A DNA stretch of 45,046 nt. It comes from Endosaccharibacter trunci. Its GTDB lineage: Bacteria; Pseudomonadota; Alphaproteobacteria; Acetobacterales; Acetobacteraceae. The stretch is taken from contig JAMSKV010000019.1 in the NCBI GenBank assembly GCA_024515975.1, positions 1-45,046 of the forward strand, given 5' to 3'. The position numbers were made by a program, and so were the translations under genes. Shown here piece by piece: positions 24,651-32,295 of this stretch (the stretch's first letter is position 1; the number at the start of each line of letters is the position of its first letter). Under the pieces are notes generated by a model, which was given only the letters and a program-made list of their open reading frames with translations, searched no databases and was not told where the DNA came from.

Positions 24651-26681
24651 ATGACCGACACCGTGACCATCGAAGCCGCAGCCGCCAGCGGGACGGAAAT
24701 CTTCGTGCCGCTGAGCAAGCTGAAGAAGTCGCCCCGGAACGCCCGGAAGACTTCGCACAGCGAGGCGCATATCGAGGCCCTGGCGGCGAGCATCGCCGTA
24801 AAGGGGATGCTGCAAAACCTCGTGGCGGAGCCGGAGCAGGATGCGGCTGGCGAACCGACCGGCAGTTACTTCGTCACCATCGGCGAAGGCCGCCGGCTAG
24901 CGCAGATGCTCCGCGTCAGGCGCAAGGAGATCAAGAAGACCGAGCCGATCCGCTGCGTTCTCGACACCGAGAACGACCCGCAGGAAATCAGCTTGGACGA
25001 GAACGTCACCCGCGAAGCGATGCACCCGGCCGATCAGTTCGAGCGCTTCCGCGAGCTTGCCGAGCGTAAGGGCTGGGGTGCGGAGGAAATCGCCGCTCGG
25101 TTCGGCGTGACGCCGCATGTCGTGCGGCAGCGGCTGCGTCTCGGCGCGGTGTCGCCCCGGCTGATCCAGGTCTATCGCGACGGCGGGCTGAACCTCGACC
25201 AGTTGATGGCCTTCGCCATCGTAGAGGACCACGCCCGGCAGGAGCAGGTTTACGACAACCTCTCCTATAACCGCGATCCCTCGCTGATCCGCCGCGACCT
25301 GACCCGGATGAACGTCGCGGCCACGGACCGGCGCGCCATCTTCGTCGGCCCGGACGCCTACACGGCGGCGGGTGGGACGATCCTACGCGATCTGTTCACC
25401 GAGGATCGCGGCGGCTTCTTCGAGGACGTGGCGTTGCTGGACCGGCTCGTCATCGAGAAGCTGGAAGGCATCGCCGCCGAGGTGCAGGCGGAGGGCTGGA
25501 AATGGACCAGCGTTCACATCGACTATCCGCATGCCCACGGCATGAGCCGATACTATCCGGACTACGTGGAGCTTTCGGCGGAAGACGAAGCCGCCCGCGA
25601 AGCCGCGCAGGTGGAATACGACTCCATCAGCGAGGAATACGATGGAGCGGACGACCTGCCGGATGACGTGGACCAGCGGCTCACGGAGTTGGAAGCCGAG
25701 ATCGAGCGCATCGACGCCAAGCGCCATGCCTACGATCCCGACACGATCGCGCGCAGCGGCGTGTTCGTGGTGCTGAACCATGACGGAACGGCCCGGATCG
25801 AACGGGGCTTCGTGCGCCCCGAAGACGAGGCGCCGGAACCGGAGGCCGAGCCGGAAGAGGGCGCCTATGCCGTCACCGAGGATGGCGAGTTCATCGAGGA
25901 AGGCAGCGGCAATGACGGGACGGCCTCCGAAGCCGAGGACGAGGATACGGGGGAAGACGGCAAGCCGCTGTCGGACCTTCTCGTGCGCGACCTGACCGCG
26001 CATCGCACCCTCGGCCTGCGTCTCGCCTTGGGTGAGCAGCCGGACATCGCCTTGATCGCCGTCACCCATGCGCTGGCGGCTCAGACCTTCTACCGGGCGG
26101 CGGAAGCCCATTGCCTCGATATCCGCCCGGCGAGCGCCTACCTCGCCAGCCACGCGGACGGCATCGAGGACACGGCGGCGGGCAAGGCGCTGGCGGATCG
26201 GCATGCTGCCTGGGCGGCGGACCTGCCGCACGACGTGGCGGACTTGTGGAGCTTCATCGCTGGGCTGGATCAGGCGAGCGTCATGGCGCTGTTAGCGCAT
26301 TGCGCCTCGCTGACCGTCAATGCGGTGAAGCAGCCTTGGGAGCGCAAGGCCCGCGCCCACGAGACGGCGGACAGGCTGGCGACAGCGCTGACCCTCGATA
26401 TGACGGCGCATTGGACGCCCACGGCGCGGACCTATCTCGGCCGCGTGACCAAGGCGCACATCCTCGCTGCTGTGCGCGAGGCGGTCAGTGATGAGGCCGC
26501 CGACCGGATCGCGGGCATGAAGAAGCAGCCCATGGCCGAGGCCGCCGAGCAGTTGCTCGCCGGGACCGGCTGGCTGCCGTCGCTGCTGCGCACCTCGGAA
26601 CCCGCGTGGCTGGCGACGGAACGGGCCGAGGCCGTGGAGATGCCGCAGGTTGAGAGCGGCTACTCCATCGCCGCCGAGTGA
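24651..26681 (+). CDS. ParB-like nuclease domain protein of the ICE backbone
   Basis: This 676-residue protein opens with a ParB/Spo0J N-terminal domain: the FVPLSKLKKSPRNARKT strand, a helix with ALAASIAVKGMLQNLVA and the GEGRRLAQM box (about residues 80-88). The KorB-like helix-turn-helix follows near residues 128-160 (AEEIAARFGVTPHVVRQRL). The remaining 450 residues include an acidic central segment and have no known motif. Such large ParB-like proteins are common on alphaproteobacterial plasmids and ICEs, often near DUF932. They are unlikely to be the partition partner of the ParA at 33405, which is far away. The ATG follows AGGAG. Confidence 0.87.
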   Translation: MTDTVTIEAAAASGTEIFVPLSKLKKSPRNARKTSHSEAHIEALAASIAVKGMLQNLVAEPEQDAAGEPTGSYFVTIGEGRRLAQMLRVRRKEIKKTEPIRCVLDTENDPQEISLDENVTREAMHPADQFERFRELAERKGWGAEEIAARFGVTPHVVRQRLRLGAVSPRLIQVYRDGGLNLDQLMAFAIVEDHARQEQVYDNLSYNRDPSLIRRDLTRMNVAATDRRAIFVGPDAYTAAGGTILRDLFTEDRGGFFEDVALLDRLVIEKLEGIAAEVQAEGWKWTSVHIDYPHAHGMSRYYPDYVELSAEDEAAREAAQVEYDSISEEYDGADDLPDDVDQRLTELEAEIERIDAKRHAYDPDTIARSGVFVVLNHDGTARIERGFVRPEDEAPEPEAEPEEGAYAVTEDGEFIEEGSGNDGTASEAEDEDTGEDGKPLSDLLVRDLTAHRTLGLRLALGEQPDIALIAVTHALAAQTFYRAAEAHCLDIRPASAYLASHADGIEDTAAGKALADRHAAWAADLPHDVADLWSFIAGLDQASVMALLAHCASLTVNAVKQPWERKARAHETADRLATALTLDMTAHWTPTARTYLGRVTKAHILAAVREAVSDEAADRIAGMKKQPMAEAAEQLLAGTGWLPSLLRTSEPAWLATERAEAVEMPQVESGYSIAAE

Positions 26682-26689
26682 GAGGCGGG

Positions 26690-26713
26690 CTGGGGCCGCG
26701 CGGGCGGCCCCAG
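26690..26713 (+). terminator. Rho-independent-like terminator after the ParB-like gene
   Basis: CTGGGGCCG (26690-26698) and CGGCCCCAG (26705-26713) form a perfect 9-bp stem with a 6-base loop, 8 bp after the stop, followed by TCTTCCTT. The T-run is weak. Confidence 0.6.
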
Positions 26714-26903
26714 TCTTCCTTGCCGCAGACGAAAAATCGGCCGCGCGGCTGTGCGCCGCGCGGACAAGCGTCCATCGGCGAAGGGCCATGACATTTCCCG
26801 TCGACAGCGACAGTCGACAGGAGGAGAATCAATCGCAAGTTCTGGGCGAGTCAGCACCTCCGATGAAAGGCGGGCAGCAGCAGGCGCGTAAAGGAGTCGA
26901 GGG

Positions 26904-27338
26904 ATGATCATCGCGATGATTGCGTGCGTGGTGCTGGTCGGCGTGCTTTGCGTGCTGGCCTTCAATCTCGCGACCTATGCAGTTCCCTTCATGGCCGGAC
27001 TCGCCGCCGCCCGGTTCGCCTATCACACAGGCTCAGGCCTGATCGGCGCCGGCCTCGTCGGCTTCGCCGCCGGGCTGGCGGTCTTCGGAGTGCTCGTGGG
27101 TTTGCTCATATTCCTGCGCTCCCCGATCTTGAAGACCGCCATCGTCCTTGCCTTCACGGCACCCGCTGCCGTCGCCGGCTATGAACTCGTCTGGGGGATC
27201 GCGCACGAATACGTCCCCTCGGCTATCTGGCTACAGCTCTTCTGCATCTCCGGCGGCATCTTCGTCGGGGTGTCGGCGTTGCTGCGGTTGATCGGTGGCA
27301 TGGACACGGTGCCCGATCAGAAAGTGCGTCCGTCCTGA
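26904..27338 (+). CDS. Small membrane protein of unknown function
   Basis: This 144-residue protein has about four hydrophobic segments (roughly residues 2-30, 44-69, 75-95 and 108-130) separated by short polar turns. No motif is recognised. It lies between the ParB-like gene and DUF736 in the ICE backbone and could be a membrane accessory protein of the element. GTCGAGGG precedes the ATG. Confidence 0.65.
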   Translation: MIIAMIACVVLVGVLCVLAFNLATYAVPFMAGLAAARFAYHTGSGLIGAGLVGFAAGLAVFGVLVGLLIFLRSPILKTAIVLAFTAPAAVAGYELVWGIAHEYVPSAIWLQLFCISGGIFVGVSALLRLIGGMDTVPDQKVRPS

Positions 27339-28070
27339 TAAAACGATGATGGCGTTGCCCTGCGGGCCGCGCTCTCGGCTGCGCCGGAACCACGCGAGCG
27401 TGTTTCCGCCATTCGGCTTCGATCGCTAACGCAAGCAGCGCAGTTCGGCCCGTTCACAAGCGCCCCGTCGTCTAGGTTGCACCCTGAGGTGTCTGGCCTC
27501 AGTCGCCATTGCGTCAGGCCCATGAAGAGGCTGCCCGCACCATTCTCACTCTCGACCAGGCGTAGATTGATCGGCGCGGACGCCCATGACCGTCAGCAGG
27601 CGAAGGGCGTCGCGCTGGCGTCCACGGATATCTTCGGGGCAACGCCGAACGCCGCGGCGCCGGATGATGATGCCCCAGAACCACGCTCGTTTTCGCCCTC
27701 GGCGGGGACGGGCTTTCCTTTCTCGGATCAAGGTCCGCGGCCGGCCGATTGCATCTGTTGTTCGTCTTGGTGGCAGGCCGAGGGTGTCGCCTGTCGCGTT
27801 TCCGGACTTTCCATAGGTGCCGCTCCACCTGCGGCCTCGAATGGATTGGGTCTGACCGAAGACCGGCTGCGCCTCGATCGTCCTTCCCGCAACATCCGTC
27901 GCCAACTTTTTTCCGCCGCCTGCGGCTTTGCATCGCGAAGCAAAAAAGCCGTCGCCGTCCGCCTTCCACTGACGTTCCAGCCCCTCCGGGGTGCGGGCCG
28001 ATCGTCCCCGGTCTGCCGACCCCCATCGAGGCCGCGATGGGCGCGGCCCGGTGGAAAAGGAAACACGACA
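27339..28070. other. Gene-poor gap of 732 bp
   Basis: I find no convincing gene here on either strand: the open frames lack a start with a ribosome site and carry Arg/Pro/Ser-rich shadow sequences. The one structure seen is CTTTTTT (27906-27912) pairing with AAAAAAG (27942-27948) around a GC-rich core, which could end transcription in both directions. The last 60 bp lead into the DUF736 gene. Confidence 0.5.
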
Positions 28071-28379
28071 ATGGCGACCATCGGCAGCTTCACCAAGACC
28101 GACAATGGTTTCACCGGCGCGGTCAAGACCCTGACCCTCAACGTCAAGGCTAAGTTCGTCCCCGCCGAGGGCGAAAACGAGCGCGGTCCCGACTACCGCA
28201 TCTTCGCCGGCACCACGGAGTTCGGCGCCGCCTGGAAGAAGACCTCGAACGCCGGCCGCGACTACATCTCCGTCAAGCTGGACGATCCGAGCTTCCCGGC
28301 ACCGATCTACGCCAGCCTGGTCGAGGCCGAAGGTGGCGAGGGCTTCAACCTCATCTGGTCCCGCCGCAACGGCGACTGA
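28071..28379 (+). CDS. DUF736 protein, copy 1
   Basis: This 102-residue protein has the DUF736 pattern: [20 protein letters not shown], an acidic PDYRIF strand, GAAWKKTS, and [22 protein letters not shown]736 proteins are frequent on alphaproteobacterial conjugative elements and are predicted small beta proteins of unknown role. A second, different copy lies at 36150. AAAGGAAAC precedes the ATG. It is single-gene, with terminator-like sequences on the upstream side. Confidence 0.88.
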   Translation: MATIGSFTKTDNGFTGAVKTLTLNVKAKFVPAEGENERGPDYRIFAGTTEFGAAWKKTSNAGRDYISVKLDDPSFPAPIYASLVEAEGGEGFNLIWSRRNGD

Positions 28380-28553
28380 GACTGGCCCTCCCCAGGAGCC
28401 CCGCTCGATCGAGCGGGGCTTCGCCATGCTCAGGGCCTCGCCGCTTTTCAGGGAATGCGGTGATCAGGATGTACGGCCTTCAGTTTCCACGGCTTTGCAC
28501 ATCCTGATCCGGTCTTCTTCCTGGCCGCCGCAGGGCTTTGGCCGGACTGTCTT

Positions 28554-28745
28554 GCTAAGGGCGCCGCCCTCGCGCGGCACAAGGGAGCCGAGACGGTATC
28601 CCCAGCCTTCCGCGGCTTCGCCTTGTGCAGGCCGGGCGATCCCCCTCCGCCTCGGCTCCCTTGCACCTTGCTACCCCGGTCTCGCCGACGGGCAGGGTTG
28701 CAGCGCAGCGCTGCGCTGAAACCCAAGCCCATAGGAGATGACCTC
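28554..28745 (+). promoter_or_regulatory. Structured leader of the DUF932 gene (second copy)
   Basis: This leader repeats most of 24434-24650. The arms are 28580-28596 and 28647-28663 and pair in all but one position. Relative to the first copy, a G-C pair has become A-T (GCCGAG with CTCGGC), a compensatory change. A hairpin starting GGGTTGCAGCGCA (28695-28724) precedes AGGAG and the ATG at 28746; its stem sequence differs from copy one while pairing is kept. The region 28380-28553 before it shows nothing clear. Confidence 0.7.
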
Positions 28746-29936
28746 ATGAACACCCTGACCCTGAACCCGCAGCCTGTTTCTTCCGGCTTCCGCGTGGACG
28801 TTTCGCGCGGCGAGCGGATCGGCCGCGTGTCGTCGGAATGGTTCTCCCGCCCCGATGACGAGCGCTATCTGAACCTGACCGAGCTTTATGACGCCGTGCG
28901 CAGCCGGGCGGATCGCGCAACGGCCCGCACTGTGGAGAGCCGCGCCGTGCGCGTGGAAGCGAGCCGCGACGATGCGGAACGCCTGTCTCTGATCGTGCCG
29001 GGCCAGGACCAGCCGATTGCCCCGACGCATTGGAGCTTCGGCCAGTTGTGCAGCCTTGTCGGCGCGCCGGCTTCCTACATGCGCCAGTTGCCCGCGCCTC
29101 TGGCGGGCATCAACCTGCAGCATGGCTTGCTGTCACATCGTGCTGAGTTGGTGAAGACTCTCGAAGCGGAGGACGGCCGCGTTGAGCTTCGCGCCGTCAC
29201 TGGCCCCGACTATGGCCGCATCTGGGACCATGAGCTTGTCGCGGCTGTGATGCGGATCGCGGGGAACGGCACGGGCGATACCATGTGGAAGGTGCCGGGT
29301 GTGCTGGATTGGGCGACCATGACGCATAATCCCTTCGTGGACATCACCAACGACACGACAACGCTCTATGCCAGCGACCGTGACGTATTCTTGTTCTTGG
29401 TGGATGATACGCATCCAATCGAGGCGGGACGCCTGCCGAACGGGGAGCCGGATTTGTATTTCCGGGGCTTCTATTGCTGGAATAGTGAAGTCGGATCGAA
29501 GACGTTGGGCATCGCATCTTTCTATCTGCGTGCCGTGTGTTGTAACCGCAATTTGTGGGGCGTGGAGAACTTCGAGGAGATCAGCATCCGGCACAGCAAG
29601 TTTGCCGCGCAGCGTTTCGCCCATGAGGCGGCGCCCGCGCTGACCAGCTTCGCCAATTCTTCCCCCGCGCCCTTCATCGCCGGCATCAGGGCGGCGCGGG
29701 AGCGGATTGTCGCCCGCGACGACGAGGACCGGGAAAGCTTCCTGCGCAAGCGCGGCTTCTCCAAGCCGGAGACGACGAAGATCATCGAAACCGTGCTGGA
29801 CGAGGAAGGCCGGAAGCCGGAAAGCATCTTCGATTTCGTGCAGGGCATCACGGCCCTGGCCCGCACCAAGACCAATCAGGATGCCAGGCTGGACCTGGAG
29901 GGTAAGGCGAAGAAGCTGCTGGAGCGGGCCGCCTGA
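28746..29936 (+). CDS. DUF932 domain protein, complete copy
   Basis: This 396-residue DUF932 protein contains VDVSRGERIGRVSSEWFSR, APTHWSFGQL, RQLPAPLAGINLQ, the central GIASFYLRAVCCNRNLWG, and a lysine-rich C-terminal helix. It corresponds to the gene cut by the left edge of the window. The family is spread by plasmids and phages; its activity is unproven. The ATG at 28746 follows AGGAG at eight bases. A terminator-like hairpin follows 7 bp after the stop. Confidence 0.9.
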   Translation: MNTLTLNPQPVSSGFRVDVSRGERIGRVSSEWFSRPDDERYLNLTELYDAVRSRADRATARTVESRAVRVEASRDDAERLSLIVPGQDQPIAPTHWSFGQLCSLVGAPASYMRQLPAPLAGINLQHGLLSHRAELVKTLEAEDGRVELRAVTGPDYGRIWDHELVAAVMRIAGNGTGDTMWKVPGVLDWATMTHNPFVDITNDTTTLYASDRDVFLFLVDDTHPIEAGRLPNGEPDLYFRGFYCWNSEVGSKTLGIASFYLRAVCCNRNLWGVENFEEISIRHSKFAAQRFAHEAAPALTSFANSSPAPFIAGIRAARERIVARDDEDRESFLRKRGFSKPETTKIIETVLDEEGRKPESIFDFVQGITALARTKTNQDARLDLEGKAKKLLERAA

Positions 29937-29943
29937 CGTCAGC

Positions 29944-29979
29944 AAAGCTGTGCAGCCGGATTTCCGGTTGCACGGCTTT
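29944..29979 (+). terminator. Imperfect hairpin after DUF932
   Basis: AAAGCTGTGCA and TGCACGGCTTT, around CCGG pairs, form a long stem (29944-29979) right after the DUF932 stop. It could end transcription from either side. The pairing has a few mismatches and there is no long T-run. Confidence 0.5.
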
Positions 29980-30083
29980 CCGTCCTCCGATTTCGCGGCG
30001 ATCCGCCTTGGCGGATCGGCGGCGACCGTCCGTTCGTGGCCGCCCGCGCGGCCGCGCTCGCAGAGCTTCGCTCGGCTCGCGAT

Positions 30084-30347
30084 TCAGCGGGCCGCCGGTT
30101 CGTCGGAGACTGGCGGCGATCGATCTGGGAATGTGGGCTTAGCTCTTTGCAGCAGGTTGGCCGCCTCGGCATCCAATGCCACCGCGAGCTTGTCCAGGAT
30201 GTCGATGGTGGCGCCGTATACACACCGCTCCAGAGCGCTGACATAGGTCCGGTCGATGTCGGCCCTATGGGCAAGCTCCTCCTGGGACAGGCCACGGGCT
30301 TGTCGATAGAGACGCAGATTGCGAGCAAGCACCTCTCGGATATCCAT
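30084..30347 (-). CDS. qseC: Xre/Cro-type regulator, QseC-like
   Basis: This 87-residue protein is a compact HTH_XRE domain: VLARNLRLYRQARGLSQEEL, then RADIDRTYVSALERCVYG and TIDILDKLAVALD. I chose the ATG at 30347 (MDIREV), preceded by GGTGG; an upstream start would add 26 non-conserved residues. It is transcribed away from the small DUF2285 gene at 30562, as qseC is from qseM in ICEMlSym-R7A, where it acts as the repressor that sets the transfer state. The symbol rests on family, strand and neighbours. Confidence 0.72.
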   Translation of the reverse strand: MDIREVLARNLRLYRQARGLSQEELAHRADIDRTYVSALERCVYGATIDILDKLAVALDAEAANLLQRAKPTFPDRSPPVSDEPAAR

Positions 30348-30370
30348 TCCACCGAGAGCGACCCATTGTA

Positions 30371-30393
30371 GAGTATTCCACCACGGAGTATTC
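30371..30393. promoter_or_regulatory. Direct repeat in the qseC-qseM intergenic region
   Basis: GAGTATTC occurs at 30371-30378 and 30386-30393, one and a half helical turns apart, just upstream of the Xre gene start. It is a likely operator for that regulator, and may overlap its promoter. Confidence 0.5.
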
Positions 30394-30511
30394 TCGACAA
30401 ACGTTCGTGGCCGAGGGCGTGCCACATCGGCCGATGGCGGAGCTTACCGGCCTCAAAGAGCCGCATGATGCGTCCAGCGCATCGGTGGCCGGGTAGAATC
30501 CAGGTGACTGT

Positions 30512-30531
30512 TGCAGTAAATTAAGACTGCA
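30512..30531. promoter_or_regulatory. 20-bp dyad upstream of qseM
   Basis: TGCAGT (30512-30517) and ACTGCA (30526-30531) form a perfect dyad over 20 bp, 31 bp before the qseM start. The size and half-sites recall a LuxR/TraR box, and quorum sensing controls this circuit in ICEMlSym-R7A, but it could also be a second Xre operator. Confidence 0.5.
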
Positions 30532-30561
30532 CTTGGTCGTTGAATTTGGTGGGGGCCAAAG

Positions 30562-30825
30562 ATGACGATGCCAGCCTTCGAGGATCGCCCACCGCTAACC
30601 GAGCGCGTAAATCCGTATGATGAACGGCACTTGGTGACATACATCCGGCTGCTCGACGCCGAGGCCGAAGGCGCCGACTGGCGCGAGGTGGTCCATGTCA
30701 TCTTTGGACTGGACGCGGCACATGAGCCCGAGCGCGCCAAAATCGTCCATGATAGCCATCTGGCCCGCGCACGCTGGATGACCGAAACCGGCTACCGCCA
30801 CCTGCTGGAACCGCGCATGCAGTAG
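30562..30825 (+). CDS. qseM: Small DUF2285 protein, QseM-like antiactivator
   Basis: This 87-residue protein is a single DUF2285 domain: HLVTYIRLLDAEAEGADWRE, then VIFGLD and SHLARARWMTETGYRHLLE. In ICEMlSym-R7A the DUF2285 protein QseM binds the activators TraR and FseA and holds conjugative transfer off. Here the gene is divergent from an Xre gene and followed by an FseA-like gene, the same set. The ATG at 30562 follows GGTGGGGG. An ATG two codons later is possible. Confidence 0.75.
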   Translation: MTMPAFEDRPPLTERVNPYDERHLVTYIRLLDAEAEGADWREVVHVIFGLDAAHEPERAKIVHDSHLARARWMTETGYRHLLEPRMQ

Positions 30826-30977
30826 GTGCAGAGGCGGTGCTGGCGTATCAGATCGATCCATTGTGCTGCCAGATAGTCGTGGCGCGCGATGCAACCTTAA
30901 GGTCTAGGCGCAACCAGGAATTTGCGGATCGTGGGTGCTTTCCCTTTGCCGAACAAGGGGACCATAGGGAGGCGCCT

Positions 30978-31764
30978 ATGCCCATATCCGACTGGCAGTC
31001 GCCGGAGACGATCGAACAACTCAACCGTCTCGATCGCCCCGGCTTCGCCGCCGAGCTTCTCCGGCGGAATACGACCTATCGCCACGAGTACGCCCAGACA
31101 CTGCGTCGGATCGCACGCGGTGACACCAATCCGGACGAGGCCCGTTCCAACCTCGCTCGCCGCTGGGGGTTGCGCTTTTGTCTACGACCCTGACGTACCA
31201 GCGGCTCATGAGCCAGTCTTCTGGCTTCCGGAACACTCGCCGGGCACGCTGATCCTCGCGCCGGCCCCGCGCGGCTTGAATCTGGGCCTCCCGTTCGATC
31301 CGTCGGCTCTTGGCCAGCTCGTGGCCCAGCGCGCCGACGCCAACGGACGGGAATTGATTGTCCGTGACGTATCGGGCGAGGTCCATATCTGGCTGGTGGA
31401 CGACGCGGCCGTCGATCGTCCGACTGTGGTTTTGCCACGCGATGGCGCATACCGGCTACGCCTCGACCTTGCCTCCCGCTTTATCCGCCGTCTCCTTGGA
31501 CAGCACGTCGGACTGTTGCCGCCCAGGCTGCGCCTGACCGAATTCCAGCGGCACCGCTACGTTCAGCTCTTGCATGCGGCCGATCTCTACGAAGCAGGTG
31601 GCGAGCCGCGTGACGTTGCCGCGAGCGTACTCCGGTCGGACCAAGCCGCCCTGCCGGCGATCGAGTTCAAGGATAGCGCCGCGCGCAAACGGGCCGACCG
31701 CCTGATCAAGGAATCGATCACGCTGGTCAGTCGCGGATATCTGAAAATTCTGCGCGGCGGCTGA
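30978..31764 (+). CDS. fseA: FseA-like activator made by programmed +1 frameshift
   Basis: Two overlapping frames encode one protein. The first (30978-31193) gives a DUF6499 domain (MPISDWQSPETIEQL up to RWGLRF, then stop TGA 31191). The second, in the +1 frame, gives a DUF2285 domain (VYDPDVPAAHEPVFWLPEHS through KESITLVSRGYLKILRGG) to 31764. Slipping one base on the run TTTT at 31176-31179 joins RWGLRF to VYDPD and yields about 261 residues. FseA of ICEMlSym-R7A is made by just such a +1 shift and activates the excisionase gene rdfS, which here follows at 31976. The ATG has AGGGAGG upstream. An ordinary frameshift mutation is the alternative. Confidence 0.82.
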
Positions 31765-31856
31765 CGTCCCTCATCTTCGCATTCGTGCTCCCGCTTTCGA
31801 CGCTTCGTTTGGCGGTCTTGCTCCTGCACACACTGGCCAACGCCGGAATGCACCAA

Positions 31857-31894
31857 GGGGTGGACACGACCCCCGCTCGATTCTTGTCCACCCC
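31857..31894. promoter_or_regulatory. Inverted repeat in the rdfS promoter region
   Basis: GGGGTGGACA (31857-31866) and TGTCCACCCC (31885-31894) are perfect inverted repeats with 18 bp between. They lie between the FseA-like gene and the excisionase gene, where an activator site is expected. Binding by FseA is inferred from position only. Confidence 0.55.
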
Positions 31895-31975
31895 CAACGC
31901 TCGACTTCTCCGCCACCGTAATCCCGACACGCCGCGCTTTGGCCGCGGCGCTTCGAGGCAGGACGGAGGCTTCCC

Positions 31976-32284
31976 ATGCTCGACAGGTCCGCGCAGCTCG
32001 CAGCGCGCTATCTCAGAACCCATGAGGCCGCGCGCCTCCTCGGCATCTCGCCGCGCACGCTGGAGAAATACCGCTGCCACGGGAGCGGCCCGACATTCCG
32101 CAAGCTCGGCGGGCGTGTCGTCTATGCCATCGACGATCTCGACGCCTGGGCCGAGCAGGCGGCCTGCCGTTCGACTTCCGACCCGCGTTACGATGAGGCG
32201 CGGGCCGCCGGTCGGCCGAACACCGATGTTCGCACTGCGCCGCTCCCTCAGCCGCCGGCGCCCGCCGGCGACTACCGCCGCTGA
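31976..32284 (+). CDS. rdfS: Excisionase-like winged-helix protein (RdfS type)
   Basis: This 102-residue protein has an AlpA/MerR-type helix-turn-helix: YLRTHEAARLLGISPRTLEK, then a wing with GPTFRKLGGRVVYAIDDLDAW. Recombination directionality factors of this shape help the integrase to excise the element. The position just after the FseA-like gene and before rep matches RdfS of ICEMlSym-R7A. The C-terminal 30 residues are Pro-rich and likely disordered. The rep gene follows after 11 bp. A plain helix-turn-helix regulator is the alternative. Confidence 0.7.
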   Translation: MLDRSAQLAARYLRTHEAARLLGISPRTLEKYRCHGSGPTFRKLGGRVVYAIDDLDAWAEQAACRSTSDPRYDEARAAGRPNTDVRTAPLPQPPAPAGDYRR

Positions 32285-32295
32285 GGCTCGCGCGG

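Noticed and set aside
27477-28070. N-terminal extension of the DUF736 gene by about 200 residues
   Set aside because: DUF736 proteins are about 100 residues and the ATG at 28071 has a good ribosome site; the extension is low-complexity and unlike any family.
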